Source: Leeuwenhoekiella polynyae
GTDB taxonomy: Bacteria; Bacteroidota; Bacteroidia; Flavobacteriales; Flavobacteriaceae
Length of the DNA stretch: 64,000 bases
Assembly (NCBI RefSeq): GCF_004104075.1
Contig: NZ_QOVK01000013.1
Location: 41,790-105,789 of the forward strand
Reading direction: 5' to 3'
Below the pieces are notes generated by a model. It was not told the origin of the DNA. It did not search any database and was given only the letters and a program-made list of their open reading frames with translations. How positions within the stretch are numbered: the first letter of the stretch is position 1; each line of letters starts with the position of its first letter. The translations under genes were made by a program, and so were the position numbers. Positions 28,726 to 38,628 of this stretch are shown here, in pieces.

Positions 28726-30840
28726 TTAATTTAAAGTACTCTTCCAGCGTTCTAAAACAGTACTTTGCTTTTGAAGCAATGAAGCAATACTTTTTTGATC
28801 AACCCGTTGCAGGTTTGCTAAAACCTTATCAATTGTCTCTATTATTATTTGAAAATGATCATTTTCAAAAATATTTCCGGGTTTCACAGCCAGTTCTCCT
28901 GGCTTTATAATTGCCTCTTTCAATTCCTGCACAGAATCTATATTTGGTAATTTTACAAAATCAACTTCATCTAATTTTTTTACTTCAAATTCAAGCGCTG
29001 ACGCAAAATTTTTTATGGTTGTTGATAGTTCTCTCACATCTCCTTCTGTAGCAGATGAATTAGATTGAATTTGCTGAAGCGCGTTTAATATTTCCGTTTT
29101 ACCATCTGCAAAGGACTTATAAACACTACTTATCGCTTCGTGTTGCTTATAATGTTTATAGAGCTGATCATAAGCGTCAACTTGAAGTGCAATACACAAA
29201 TAAGCATAGCAAAATTTCTTATCCCATTCTATAAAAGAGAAGTTGAGTAACTGATTACGATCTTCAACCACAAGGCTATAAACCTCTTGCATTTGCTTTT
29301 TAGAATATGTAACATCCTTGTAAGAAAAAGATTTGGCTTTGTGCTCGCCTTGAGCAATTTGAACAATTTCAATAAGTAGTGCGTCTAATTTCTTAACAGG
29401 CTGCATAAGAGCTTTAACCTCATCTTTCAAATTCTCAAAGTAAAGAGGATCTTGAACTCCAACTTCTTCGATGGAATTAATATCCTCAATATTTGATACG
29501 TGCAGGTATCTATTCTCAAAAGTATTGTGGTAAGCCTCTAAAAGTTCAGTTCCTGAAGACTCCTCTTTGATAAACTGTTGAAAGGCTTCAAAACTGATGC
29601 TTTCCTTAGTCTTTGCCTTAAGATATTCCTTATAGATAAGACAAGTCATTTGTTGCTGTAAATTACGATAGTCGCCAAATAGTAACCAAGGAGATCGCTT
29701 ATCATAAACACACGAAACATAAGGGCTTTTTGCATTTTCTTCCCTAGATTGATTAGAAGGATGGCTGGCATACATACCTACAACAACACTATCGTTATCA
29801 TCAAAAAACTTCTTCCCTCCTGCAGGATGAAGCGGTAGGAGGCTAAATTTCTCTTCGAGCTGTTGCAAGATTTTCTTGGTTGCCTGAGAACTGTGCTCAT
29901 ATAAATTATCTACAGCAATTCCCTTTTGAGAAGCGATATACGCATAATTCACGGTATTATTCCAAGCATTAGAACCGTCATCTAATTTCCATAATGCTGA
30001 AACTATAGGGTCACTTCCAGAAGCTTTGACCGCAACTTTGTCTGCATTAAATTCCATTTCCCGAGAAAGCGAAGAATACATAATATTTAAAAACTGATAA
30101 AATAAACGCAGCAACTGCCGAATCAACCAAATAACAGGAGTTATAGCCCAAGCAGCAAAAGATAAGCGTATGTCTGCAGCACGCCACCGATCTAGCAAAT
30201 CATCCCACTTATCACGATCAAAAATCATATTGTGGATAATAGTATTTGCAGAATTAATGTAGCTGCCTATTTTCATGCTTTTTTGTGCGAAATGACCAAA
30301 TTCATGAGCAGCCACTGCTTTAAATTCAGAAAGATTGAGACAATCAAGTAGCCCTAGACCTATTGTGAGTTCTTTTTTTACAGGAAGAAATAAGCTCAAC
30401 CAGATATTCGTGTAGCGCACATATGCATTTACATCAGGATCAACATAAATATTCTTAGGTCTGGGCGCTCCGGTTTCTTCGCAGATTGTATCAACGAAAT
30501 TCCATAAATCCGGATGCTCCTCTTTCTTGAGCAAAATACGGTTAGAAGGCCTGTGATTCTTAAGCTTTAACATGAACTTAAGCGTAAATAAAAATAACAT
30601 GATACTTCCCGCTATAGAACCAATCTTGAGTAAGATGGTCCATTTGTTGTAATGCTCAATTTCATAAGTAAAGGCATAGTAAACAAGATAGCCTAGAAAA
30701 GCGACCATTGTCAAATAGAGAATAAAGAACAAAAAAATCCCAAACACAGCTAATGCTGCACGATACTTATAAGAAGATTCTAAAGAGGTTAGTTTTTCAG
30801 GAATAGAAGTAGGACTTTCGGGGTATATTAGTGTACTCAC
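28726..30840 (-). CDS. M48-family metalloprotease, membrane-bound
   Basis: The protein has 704 residues with two N-terminal membrane segments (about 32-55 and 66-85). An M48 peptidase domain carries AAHEFGHFAQ, the HExxH zinc site, near residue 179, and the downstream SREMEFNADKVA block (ExxxxD, third ligand). Two more hydrophobic stretches lie between them. The C-terminal 350 residues are helical, charged and unlike HtpX, which is only about 290 residues long. Such long M48 proteins may process membrane or periplasmic proteins. Downstream of yraN and the LD-carboxypeptidase on the same strand, 68 bases apart. Confidence 0.85.
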   Translation of the reverse strand: MSTLIYPESPTSIPEKLTSLESSYKYRAALAVFGIFLFFILYLTMVAFLGYLVYYAFTYEIEHYNKWTILLKIGSIAGSIMLFLFTLKFMLKLKNHRPSNRILLKKEEHPDLWNFVDTICEETGAPRPKNIYVDPDVNAYVRYTNIWLSLFLPVKKELTIGLGLLDCLNLSEFKAVAAHEFGHFAQKSMKIGSYINSANTIIHNMIFDRDKWDDLLDRWRAADIRLSFAAWAITPVIWLIRQLLRLFYQFLNIMYSSLSREMEFNADKVAVKASGSDPIVSALWKLDDGSNAWNNTVNYAYIASQKGIAVDNLYEHSSQATKKILQQLEEKFSLLPLHPAGGKKFFDDNDSVVVGMYASHPSNQSREENAKSPYVSCVYDKRSPWLLFGDYRNLQQQMTCLIYKEYLKAKTKESISFEAFQQFIKEESSGTELLEAYHNTFENRYLHVSNIEDINSIEEVGVQDPLYFENLKDEVKALMQPVKKLDALLIEIVQIAQGEHKAKSFSYKDVTYSKKQMQEVYSLVVEDRNQLLNFSFIEWDKKFCYAYLCIALQVDAYDQLYKHYKQHEAISSVYKSFADGKTEILNALQQIQSNSSATEGDVRELSTTIKNFASALEFEVKKLDEVDFVKLPNIDSVQELKEAIIKPGELAVKPGNIFENDHFQIIIETIDKVLANLQRVDQKSIASLLQKQSTVLERWKSTLN

Positions 30841-30908
30841 GGAATAAATATTTAAACATCTAAGCTCGTTTATTCCGCTTAAAAATCACAATTTTTCTTA
30901 AAAAATTA

Positions 30909-31265
30909 TTAAAAATAATAAAACGCATCTTTAAAATGCTCCAACTTTTCCTGGGTTTTATTTTTTAAAACAGCAATAACATCAAAACGGGTTTCAATAT
31001 CCAAATCGTTTGAAATGATGTATTCATTGGCAGCTTTGACGAGTAATTTGATTTTAGACGGAGTCACAAAGTCCTGTGGATCACCAAAGAAATCAGAGTT
31101 GCGGGTTTTAACCTCTACAATGACGAGTTCGTTATCTTTTTGAGCGATAATATCAATTTCCGCTTTTGCGAAAAACCAATTGCGTTCCAGAATTTCATAA
31201 CCCTTTCGTTGAAGATAGTCGGCTGCATACTGTTCGCCCCATTTCCCGAGTTCGTTATGATTCAT
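30909..31265 (-). CDS. YraN-family (UPF0102) nuclease-fold protein
   Basis: The protein has 118 residues with the YraN signature: LGKWGEQYAADYLQRKGYEIL, NWFFAKAEIDIIAQKDNELVIVEVKTR. The E..D..ExK pattern is that of PD-(D/E)XK restriction-fold nucleases (Asp about 39, Glu-Val-Lys about 51-53). The FVTPSKIKLLVKAANEYI block is also typical. The function remains undefined though the family is broadly conserved, often next to rnhB or LD-carboxypeptidase as here (16-base gap). Confidence 0.92.
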   Translation of the reverse strand: MNHNELGKWGEQYAADYLQRKGYEILERNWFFAKAEIDIIAQKDNELVIVEVKTRNSDFFGDPQDFVTPSKIKLLVKAANEYIISNDLDIETRFDVIAVLKNKTQEKLEHFKDAFYYF

Positions 31266-31281
31266 TGCTCTAAAACATTAA

Positions 31282-32187
31282 TTATTCAATCTGATCAAAA
31301 TAAAGCTTTGCACCGCGTTCATTAACTTCCAGCGAAGTGCTTCGCCCCATAATAAGTGCACGGTTATCTTTTAAATGTCCTGCCGGAAAGTCAAAGCATA
31401 CAGGATAATCATATTCACTTACCGCATCTAAAACGATCTCCTGAGCCGTTTTTCCAAAAGGAACCGAATTGTCATGCATGCTAGTCAACCCCCCCACTAC
31501 AAGGCCGCGAAGATTGCGCAACATTCCATTACGTTTGAGGTTGACCATCATACGATCTACATGGTATAAATACTCATCAAGATCTTCTATAAACAGAATA
31601 GCATTATCTGTATTTATAGCAGAATGGCTTCCGCATAAAGAATATAAAATAGAAATATTACCCCCTACCAGTTCGCCTTTTCCAGTACCTTGACGATTGA
31701 GTGGATGACTCTCTATGTGATAATGCAAGGGTTTACCTAACCAAGCGTTTTCTAATGTTTGTTTTGCAATGGCTGTATTCCGAGAAATCCCAACCGGCAT
31801 AACAGCGTGAATGGTCTCAAAACCCAATTTATGAATTTGTGAATGCAACACCGTCACATCGCTATATCCCACAACCCATTTAGGATATTTTACAAATTTG
31901 TAAAAATTGATTTCATCTATAATTCGCACCGTACCGTAACCCCCTTTTGCACACCAAACTGCTTTGATTTCGTCATCATCTAACATTTCTTGCAAGTCTG
32001 TAGCACGCAATTTATCTGTACCACCGTATTGATTATCTGCTGCTCCGATAGTTTTACCCAAGACCGGCACTAATCCACAAGATTTTAAAAGAGCTATCCC
32101 GTCCTCGAGATCTGCTCTATCAACCTTACGTGCAGTACACACAATTCCTACTTTATCTCCTTCAACTAAATAAGGCGGGGTTACCAT
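31282..32187 (-). CDS. LD-carboxypeptidase (peptidase S66)
   Basis: The protein has 301 residues. S66 peptidases such as LdcA cut the terminal D-alanine from murein tetrapeptides in the cytoplasm during peptidoglycan recycling. The start (PPYLVEGDKVGIVCTARKV), the WCAKGGYGTVRIIDEINF block, the nucleophile region KWVVGYSDVTVLHS (serine near 115), LVGGNISILYSLCGS, FIEDLDEYLYHVDRMM and C-terminal DFPAGHLKDNRALIMG (histidine) all match. It leads the yraN and M48 protease genes. Confidence 0.93.
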   Translation of the reverse strand: MVTPPYLVEGDKVGIVCTARKVDRADLEDGIALLKSCGLVPVLGKTIGAADNQYGGTDKLRATDLQEMLDDDEIKAVWCAKGGYGTVRIIDEINFYKFVKYPKWVVGYSDVTVLHSQIHKLGFETIHAVMPVGISRNTAIAKQTLENAWLGKPLHYHIESHPLNRQGTGKGELVGGNISILYSLCGSHSAINTDNAILFIEDLDEYLYHVDRMMVNLKRNGMLRNLRGLVVGGLTSMHDNSVPFGKTAQEIVLDAVSEYDYPVCFDFPAGHLKDNRALIMGRSTSLEVNERGAKLYFDQIE

Positions 32188-32461
32188 ATTCTATCTATTA
32201 TGGGCGGTACAAAAGCCCGGTTACTTTAAAATTTATTTTTGATGCTTCAGCTTGTTTCATTTCTTAGAAATTATGCCAAGCTGTGCAAAACTAAACACAT
32301 CTTTCATTCTAAACAGCACATCAAACTTAGCGTTGTTTTTAGATAAGTCACGCTAAATATAGAAAGCATATTAAAAAGAAAAACTACAAATAAATTATGC
32401 AATATTATAAACTATTTAAAACACTAATGTAAGACTTATTAAATGTAGGGTATCTCTGGTT
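32188..32461. other. Intergenic region upstream of metG
   Basis: No open frame and no structured RNA could be recognised. The region is AT-rich and separates two divergently transcribed genes. The only clear signal is the promoter at 32462-32489. Confidence 0.6.
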
Positions 32462-32489
32462 TTGTGTAAGGTCATAAATGGTATCTTTG
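32462..32489 (+). promoter_or_regulatory. Flavobacterial promoter of metG
   Basis: TTG (32462-32464) and TATCTTTG (32482-32489) are separated by 17 bases, a good fit to the Bacteroidota consensus TTG-N17-23-TAnnTTTG. Transcription would start near 32496, leaving a leader of about 16 bases before the metG ATG. Confidence 0.75.
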
Positions 32490-32511
32490 CCGCTGAAATT
32501 TTAATCCTGAT

Positions 32512-34593
32512 ATGAGTCCAAAAAGATATACAATTACCGCTGCACTACCCTATACAAATGGTCCTATTCACATAGGTCACCTGGCAGGAGTATATGTACC
32601 TGCAGACATTTACGCCCGTTATTTAAGAGGAATGGGCAATGATGTTGCATACATCTGCGGTAGCGATGAGCATGGTGTTGCTATTAGCATAAAGGCTAAA
32701 AAAGAAGGTATTACTCCACAAGAAGTAGTAGATAAATACCATAAGATCATTAAAGATTCTTTTCAGGAATTTGGGATTTCTTTTGATAATTATTCGCGTA
32801 CTTCTGAACCGGTACATCACGATACCGCTTCAGAATTCTTTAAAATCCTTTATGAAAAAGGAGATTTTATCGAAGAAGTAACTGAGCAATTGTATGACCC
32901 GGAAGCTAACCAGTATTTGGCTGATCGTTTTGTGATAGGAACCTGTCCTAAATGTGGTCACGAGGAAGCTTACGGGGATCAGTGCGAAAATTGCGGTTCG
33001 TCTCTAAATGCCACTGATTTGATCAATCCCAAATCTACCATTTCTGGCGCTGAACCTATTTTGAAAAAAACCAAACACTGGTTTTTACCTCTTGAACGTT
33101 ATGAAGACTTCCTCAAGCAATGGATCCTGGAGGATCATAAGAAGGATTGGAAATCTAATGTTTACGGTCAGTGCAAATCATGGATTGACGACGGCTTGCG
33201 CCCCCGTGCGGTAACCCGCGATCTCGACTGGGGAATTCCCGTACCGGTTGAAGGAGCTGAAGGTAAAGTACTGTACGTTTGGTTTGATGCTCCTATCGGT
33301 TATATTTCCTCTACCAAAGAATGGGCAGCACGCGAGGGCAAAAACTGGGAGGATTACTGGAAAAAAGACGATACCAAATTGGTTCACTTTATTGGGAAAG
33401 ACAACATTGTTTTTCACTGCATTATTTTCCCAAGTATGCTTAAGGCGGAAGGAAGCTATATTTTGCCGGATAATGTGCCTGCTAATGAGTTTTTAAATCT
33501 AGAAGGTAACAAGCTTTCCACTTCAAAAAACTGGGCGGTGTGGTTGCACGAATACCTGGAAGACTTTCCGGGGCAGCAAGATGTGTTGCGTTACACCCTA
33601 ACCGCAAACGCTCCAGAAACCAAAGACAACGACTTTACCTGGAATGATTTTCAGGCGCGTAACAATAATGAACTCGTTGCAATCTTTGGAAATTTCATCA
33701 ACCGTGTGGTGGTTCTGACCAATAAATATTACGAAGGCGCTATTCCGCAGGCTTATGACTTTAATGAAGAAGACGAGCGTGTACTTGCAGAAATGAAAGC
33801 CTATCCGGCAGTTATTGCAAGTTCCATTGAACGCTATCGTTTCCGCGAAGCTCAAAATGAATTGATGAATGTAGCCCGACTCGGAAACAAATACCTGGCC
33901 GATGCGGAGCCCTGGAAAACTGTAAAAACCGATACAGAGCGCACCCAAACCGTGATGTATGTGGCCTTACAAATCGCAGGAACACTTGCTGTTTTAAGTG
34001 AACCCTTTTTACCACATACTGCAAATACGCTCAAACACATGCTCAATATTGAGAGTGAAGATCCGTTAGTGCGTTTACCAGAAGCCTTGAGCTGGGAAAT
34101 GCTTGGAGACAAAATAGATTTACTTCCCGTAGGACACATAATCAATCAGGCTGCGTTGTTATTTAGTAAGATTGAAGACGAACAAATACAAAAACAACTC
34201 GATAAATTAGAAGCCACAAAAATGAGTAACAAAGCCGAAAATATAGCTGTAACCCCTCAAAAAGACACCATTCAGTTTGATGATTTCACCAAGCTGGATA
34301 TGCGTGTGGGAACCATTATTGAAGCTGAAAAAATGCCCAAAACCAAAAAGCTTTTAGTTTTAAAAGTAGATACCGGTATTGATGTACGTACCATCGTTTC
34401 AGGCATAGCCGAAAGTTTTAAGCCCGAAGATATTATAGGTAAACAGGTAACCGTTTTGGTAAACCTTGCCCCTCGCGCACTACGCGGCGTAGAAAGCGAA
34501 GGCATGATTTTAATGACTGAAGATGCTCAAGGTAAATTGGTATTTATGAATCCCGATACCGCCGGCGTTAAAAATGGCGGGGTGATTAGTTAG
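32512..34593 (+). CDS. metG: Methionyl-tRNA synthetase
   Basis: This 693-residue class I synthetase charges tRNA-Met. The HIGH-type motif is in [14 protein letters not shown] (about residues 11-24). A zinc knuckle [18 protein letters not shown] is near residue 145, and the KMSKS loop is NKLSTSKN (about 335). The C-terminus (about 580-693) carries the tRNA-binding OB domain ([20 protein letters not shown]...[13 protein letters not shown]), the EMAP-like appendix that improves tRNA affinity. Full length, with a near-consensus promoter in front. Confidence 0.97.
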   Translation: MSPKRYTITAALPYTNGPIHIGHLAGVYVPADIYARYLRGMGNDVAYICGSDEHGVAISIKAKKEGITPQEVVDKYHKIIKDSFQEFGISFDNYSRTSEPVHHDTASEFFKILYEKGDFIEEVTEQLYDPEANQYLADRFVIGTCPKCGHEEAYGDQCENCGSSLNATDLINPKSTISGAEPILKKTKHWFLPLERYEDFLKQWILEDHKKDWKSNVYGQCKSWIDDGLRPRAVTRDLDWGIPVPVEGAEGKVLYVWFDAPIGYISSTKEWAAREGKNWEDYWKKDDTKLVHFIGKDNIVFHCIIFPSMLKAEGSYILPDNVPANEFLNLEGNKLSTSKNWAVWLHEYLEDFPGQQDVLRYTLTANAPETKDNDFTWNDFQARNNNELVAIFGNFINRVVVLTNKYYEGAIPQAYDFNEEDERVLAEMKAYPAVIASSIERYRFREAQNELMNVARLGNKYLADAEPWKTVKTDTERTQTVMYVALQIAGTLAVLSEPFLPHTANTLKHMLNIESEDPLVRLPEALSWEMLGDKIDLLPVGHIINQAALLFSKIEDEQIQKQLDKLEATKMSNKAENIAVTPQKDTIQFDDFTKLDMRVGTIIEAEKMPKTKKLLVLKVDTGIDVRTIVSGIAESFKPEDIIGKQVTVLVNLAPRALRGVESEGMILMTEDAQGKLVFMNPDTAGVKNGGVIS

Positions 34594-34600
34594 ATAAAAA

Positions 34601-34706
34601 TTTTCCCTCCTTAAAAAGGAGGGAAAATTTCAGCTTTGCTGAAACAAGGGTGTTCTACAGGCCACATCAAGCGCTCCCGAAAGTAATCGGGACGAGAATA
34701 CCACCC
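34601..34706 (+). repeat. Multi-hairpin repeat between metG and tex
   Basis: TTTTCCCTCCTT/AAGGAGGGAAAA (34601-34612, 34616-34627) is followed at once by TTTCAGC-TTT-GCTGAAA (34628-34644), then AAGGGTGTTCT. A distant AGAATACCACCC (34695-34706) can pair with that tail across a CCCGAAAGTAATCGGG hairpin. The order matches the repeats beside the DUF559 gene, 25 kb away. It would also work as a terminator-like structure for metG. Confidence 0.75.
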
Positions 34707-34726
34707 ACTCAATAATATCAGATAGC

Positions 34727-36862
34727 ATGCCTACGATACTTTCTTACCTACGATCGCAGACCAACCTCCCAGAAAGCAGCATCAAAAACACCCTGCAGCT
34801 GCTGGAAGAAGATGCGACAATTCCTTTTATTGCGCGCTATCGCAAAGAACGCACGGGCAATCTGGACGAAGTGCAAATCGGAGATATCGTAAAATTTAAA
34901 GAGCAGTTTGAAATTTTAGAAAAACGGAAAGCCACTATTCTAAAAGCTTTAAAAGAACAGGAAGTATTAACCCCCGAACTTCAAAAGCAGATTGAAGATA
35001 CAACCGATGTAACGGTTTTAGAAGACTTGTACCTTCCGTATAAGAAAACGCGAAAAACCAAAGCCGATACCGCCCGTGAAAACGGACTCGAACCCCTGGC
35101 CAAAATCATCATGGCGCAAAATACCCGGGATGTAGAAGATGCTGCTGCCCGTTTTCTAAGTAAAGATATCTCCTCAACAGACGATGCGCTTGAAGGTGCC
35201 CGCCACATCATTGCAGAGTGGATTAATGAGCGTACAGACCTGCGTAATTATCTTAGAAATCAGTTGACGCGTCACGCCCAGATCACGACTAAAGTGGTCA
35301 AGTCTAAAAAAGACGACGAGAAAGCTCTGAAATATAAAGATTACTTTGAATGGGAAGAATCGCTCTCACGTATTCCCTCCCACCGCTTTCTTGCACTTTC
35401 CCGTGCTGCAGAAGAAGGAATTATACGACTCAAAGTAGCTCTTGAAGATGATCGGGCGTTGGAGCACTTGGAAAACCGACTCCTTAAATCTCAAGGCGAT
35501 TGTGCAAACCAAATTAAAGTAGCTGCCGCAGATGCCTATAAACGTTTGTTGTTTCCGGCATTGAGTAATGAAGCCCTAAGTGCTGCAAAAGAAAAAGCAG
35601 ATGCTGAAGCGATTTCGGTTTTTGCTAAAAACTTACGCCAGCTTCTTCTGGGTTCGCCGCTGGGTGAAAAACGCATTCTGGCAATTGATCCCGGTTTTAG
35701 AACGGGTTGTAAAGTAGTCTGTCTTGATGAAAATGGCGGACTTCAACACAACGAAACCATCTATCCGCATCCCCCAAAAAACGATACTAAAGGTGCGATG
35801 CGTAAAGTCAGTTTTCTGGTTGACGCGCATAAAATACAAGCCATTGCTATTGGAAACGGAACCGCCAGTCGGGAAACCGAACAGTTTATAAAACGCATGC
35901 AATTCAATCGGGATATTGAAGTTTTTGTAGTTAGCGAAGCCGGTGCGAGTATTTATTCGGCTTCAAAAATCGCACGGGATGAATTTCCCAATTACGATGT
36001 GACCGTTCGCGGTGCAGTTTCCATCGGACGCCGTCTTGCAGATCCGCTAGCCGAACTGGTAAAGATTGATGCAAAATCAATCGGTGTAGGCCAATATCAA
36101 CATGATGTAGACCAAACCAAATTAAAAAATGAACTCGACCGTGTGGTTGAAAGTTGCGTGAATACTGTAGGTGTTAACATCAACACCGCCAGTGTACCGC
36201 TGTTGAGTTATGTTTCCGGAATTGGCCCTAAACTGGCAGAAAATATTGTTGCCTATCGCGACGAAAACGGTGCTTTCGCTTCGCGGAAAGAAATATTGAA
36301 TGTTCCTCGTTTGGGTGCTAAAGCTTATGAACAGGCAGCCGGTTTCCTGCGCATTAAAAATGCCGAAAATCCGCTGGACGATTCTGCAGTGCATCCCGAA
36401 CGCTACGATTTGGTTGAAAAAATGGCCAAAAGTCTCAAGGTTTCTGTGGAAGAATTGGTGGGCAACAAAACGGTTTTAAAAGAATTGAGTCTAGAAGATT
36501 ATGTAACCGATGAAGTGGGCGAACTGACGCTGAAAGATATTGTAGACGAACTCGAAAAACCCGGGCTCGATCCACGGGAGCCGGCAAAGGCGTTTACCTT
36601 CAATCAAAATATTAGAAAAATCGAAGATTTAGAAGTGGGTCAGTTATTGCCGGGAATTGTAAACAACGTCACCAATTTTGGGGCTTTTGTTGACATTGGC
36701 ATTAAAGAAAGTGGACTGATTCATATTTCAAACCTCGCAGACGGTTTTGTAAGTGACGTAAATGCACACGTGAGTTTACAGGAACAGGTTGTTGTTAAAG
36801 TGCTTGAAGTCGATATCAAACGGAAGCGTATTCAGCTTAAATTGCATAAACTGAATGCTTAA
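34727..36862 (+). CDS. tex: Tex-family transcription accessory protein
   Basis: This 711-residue protein is a Tex/Spt6-like nucleic-acid binding protein. Regions in order are an N-terminal helical domain (ATIPFIARYRKERTGNLDEVQI), a YqgF-type RNase H fold (ILAIDPGFRTGCKVVCLD, about 318), a helix-hairpin-helix unit (VPLLSYVSGIGPKLAENIVAYRDENGAF, about 500), and an S1 RNA-binding domain at the end (VGQLLPGIVNNVTNFGAFVDIG..SGLIHISNLA). Tex influences transcription and RNA turnover and is near-universal. The gene follows metG after the hairpin repeat. Confidence 0.96.
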   Translation: MPTILSYLRSQTNLPESSIKNTLQLLEEDATIPFIARYRKERTGNLDEVQIGDIVKFKEQFEILEKRKATILKALKEQEVLTPELQKQIEDTTDVTVLEDLYLPYKKTRKTKADTARENGLEPLAKIIMAQNTRDVEDAAARFLSKDISSTDDALEGARHIIAEWINERTDLRNYLRNQLTRHAQITTKVVKSKKDDEKALKYKDYFEWEESLSRIPSHRFLALSRAAEEGIIRLKVALEDDRALEHLENRLLKSQGDCANQIKVAAADAYKRLLFPALSNEALSAAKEKADAEAISVFAKNLRQLLLGSPLGEKRILAIDPGFRTGCKVVCLDENGGLQHNETIYPHPPKNDTKGAMRKVSFLVDAHKIQAIAIGNGTASRETEQFIKRMQFNRDIEVFVVSEAGASIYSASKIARDEFPNYDVTVRGAVSIGRRLADPLAELVKIDAKSIGVGQYQHDVDQTKLKNELDRVVESCVNTVGVNINTASVPLLSYVSGIGPKLAENIVAYRDENGAFASRKEILNVPRLGAKAYEQAAGFLRIKNAENPLDDSAVHPERYDLVEKMAKSLKVSVEELVGNKTVLKELSLEDYVTDEVGELTLKDIVDELEKPGLDPREPAKAFTFNQNIRKIEDLEVGQLLPGIVNNVTNFGAFVDIGIKESGLIHISNLADGFVSDVNAHVSLQEQVVVKVLEVDIKRKRIQLKLHKLNA

Positions 36863-36932
36863 CTTCTGATACCAATCAACAAACACTAACGTGTTGTTGA
36901 TACACTCAAAGTGACATCAAATTAATAAAACT

Positions 36933-37835
36933 GTGCTCAAAATCGCATACCATCCCATCTACAAACATCCACTTCCTGAAGGACACCGCTTCCCTATGGA
37001 AAAATACGAGCTACTCCCCAATCAATTGTTGCACGAGGGTACCTGCACCGAAGCAAATTTCTACGAACCGGGATTTCCGGAAGAAAAATACATCACGGCT
37101 GTTCATACCCAGGAATACGTCACCAACCTCAAGGCACTTAATATCGAGCGCAGAGCGGCACGCAAAATTGGCTTTCCGCTTTCACAAGAATTGGTAGATC
37201 GGGAGCAAATTATCGCACAGGGTACGATTTTGGGTTGCCAGTATGCGTTGGAGAACAGCATCAGCTTTAATATCGCCGGCGGTACGCACCACGCCTATTC
37301 TGACCACGGGGAAGCTTTTTGCCTGTTAAACGATCAGGCCATTGGCGCGCGCTACCTGCAGTTACAGGGATTAGCGCAACAAATTCTCATTGTAGACCTC
37401 GATGTGCATCAGGGCAACGGTACGGCTGAAATTTTTCAGGAAGATGATTCGGTGTTTACCTTTAGCATGCACGGCGCGGGCAATTACCCGTTTAAGAAAG
37501 AAGTTTCTGATCTCGATATCCCAATACCTGACAAAAGCGGCGACGCTTATTATTTAGCCAGGCTAAAAGAGACGCTTCCCCGCTTGATTGATCAAGTAAA
37601 GCCCGATTTTGTTTTTTACCTCAGCGGCGTTGATATTCTAGAAACCGATAAGCTTGGAAGGTTGTCGTGCAGCGTTGAAGGCTGTAAAGAACGCGATCGT
37701 TTTGCACTGAGTTGTTTTCGCGAAAGCGGAATTCCTGTACAGGTAAGTATGGGCGGCGGCTATTCTCCAAATATTAAAATAATTATTGAGGCACACGCCA
37801 ACACCTATCGTCTGGCTCAGGAAATTTATTTTTAA
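36933..37835 (+). CDS. Histone-deacetylase-family amidohydrolase
   Basis: The protein has 300 residues and matches class IV-like bacterial HDACs. It begins at a GTG (MLKIAYHPIYKHPLPEGHRFPMEKY). Catalytic motifs are GGTHHAYSDHGEAFCLLND (His-His pair, about 117), ILIVDLDVHQGNGTAEIF (zinc ligands Asp and His, about 156), SMHGAGNYPF and FVFYLSGVDILETDKLGRLSCS (second Asp ligand). In bacteria such enzymes deacetylate polyamines or acetate-related amides; the substrate here is unknown. It is followed by a short terminator. Confidence 0.92.
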   Translation: MLKIAYHPIYKHPLPEGHRFPMEKYELLPNQLLHEGTCTEANFYEPGFPEEKYITAVHTQEYVTNLKALNIERRAARKIGFPLSQELVDREQIIAQGTILGCQYALENSISFNIAGGTHHAYSDHGEAFCLLNDQAIGARYLQLQGLAQQILIVDLDVHQGNGTAEIFQEDDSVFTFSMHGAGNYPFKKEVSDLDIPIPDKSGDAYYLARLKETLPRLIDQVKPDFVFYLSGVDILETDKLGRLSCSVEGCKERDRFALSCFRESGIPVQVSMGGGYSPNIKIIIEAHANTYRLAQEIYF

Positions 37836-37865
37836 AAGCTGAATTTCAATACCTTAAAGACGCCT

Positions 37866-37886
37866 GGGGTGTTTTCACCCTTTTTC
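37866..37886 (+). terminator. Short terminator after the HDAC-like gene
   Basis: GGGTG-TTTT-CACCC (37867-37880) is followed by TTTTT. The stem is only five pairs but GC-rich and placed 30 bases after the stop codon. Confidence 0.65.
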
Positions 37887-37897
37887 AACATAAAAAA

Positions 37898-37927
37898 TTG
37901 GTTTATAGCTATTTATGTCTATTTTTG
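37898..37927 (+). promoter_or_regulatory. Flavobacterial promoter of the small lipoprotein gene
   Basis: TTG (37898-37900) and TATTTTTG (37920-37927) are 19 bases apart, fitting TTG-N17-23-TAnnTTTG. It would give a leader of about 19 bases before the ATG at 37953. Confidence 0.75.
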
Positions 37928-37952
37928 TTAAAACTCTTAACAATTTTAAAAA

Positions 37953-38492
37953 ATGAAGAAATTTACTATCTTTTTTGCCCTTACCATTTTTGCTCTTGCA
38001 TTCAATTCTTGTGATGCAGTTGATGAATTGACTGAAATTGATGTTGATACTACTATCACCAAAGATTTAGTGATTACCGTTGCCGAAGGAGAAACCACTT
38101 TTTCAGAAAGTGCTTCTATCAGTATAGATGATGATGATGTGCAAGATAATCTTGATAAAATAGAAGATTTACAAATCACAAAACTTACCTACCAAATTCT
38201 TAGCGTAAGTGGTACTGAAGATGTTATCGCGTCTGGTAGTTTTACTGCTGCAAGCAGTACGTATCCATGGTTTTCTGCCGGAGATAGTACTTCTGTTAAT
38301 CTAACGACTGCCGCTGCTGATGGAACAGTTTATGAAATTGAAGTGAACCAGGCTTTAGTAGATGCGTTTGAAGCAGACTTGAGAAGTGGTGCTACAGCAA
38401 CTTTATCAGCTTCAGGAACTGTATCTGATGCTCCTGTAACCTTTACTGTACGCATTACCGCTGACGTAAAAGTAACTGTTGATGCAATCTAA
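37953..38492 (+). CDS. Secreted lipoprotein of unknown function
   Basis: The protein has 179 residues. A signal peptide MKKFTIFFALTIFALAFNSC ends in a lipobox-like cysteine, followed by DAVDE. The mature part is rich in Thr, Ser, Asp and Val with alternating beta-strand character, has a DDDDVQDNLDKIEDLQITKL segment resembling a divalent-cation or linker region, and two similar strands at the end. No family is recognised. It is monocistronic, bounded by its own promoter and a strong terminator. Confidence 0.8.
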   Translation: MKKFTIFFALTIFALAFNSCDAVDELTEIDVDTTITKDLVITVAEGETTFSESASISIDDDDVQDNLDKIEDLQITKLTYQILSVSGTEDVIASGSFTAASSTYPWFSAGDSTSVNLTTAAADGTVYEIEVNQALVDAFEADLRSGATATLSASGTVSDAPVTFTVRITADVKVTVDAI

Positions 38493-38509
38493 CTAGATAA
38501 TCAACTACT

Positions 38510-38541
38510 AAAAAACCCGATGCCATCACATCGGGTTTTTT
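38510..38541. terminator. Rho-independent terminator
   Basis: AAAAAACCCGATG (38510-38522) and CATCGGGTTTTTT (38529-38541) form a perfect stem around a CCATCA loop, 18 bases after the lipoprotein stop. Confidence 0.9.
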
Positions 38542-38628
38542 ATGTCTTGATTTTTCTGAAAACGGGTAAGTGCAGGTGGCACACTTGTTAATAATGCTTT
38601 ATATTCGTAAAAAATTAACAATTATTTT

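Noticed and set aside
33598..33948. Minus-strand frames within metG
   Set aside because: They overlap conserved synthetase sequence and carry no family signal.
36876..36900. TCAACAAACAC...GTGTTGTTGA hairpin after tex
   Set aside because: It is a genuine inverted repeat, but has a bulge and no U-run, so I could not assign it as a terminator or operator.
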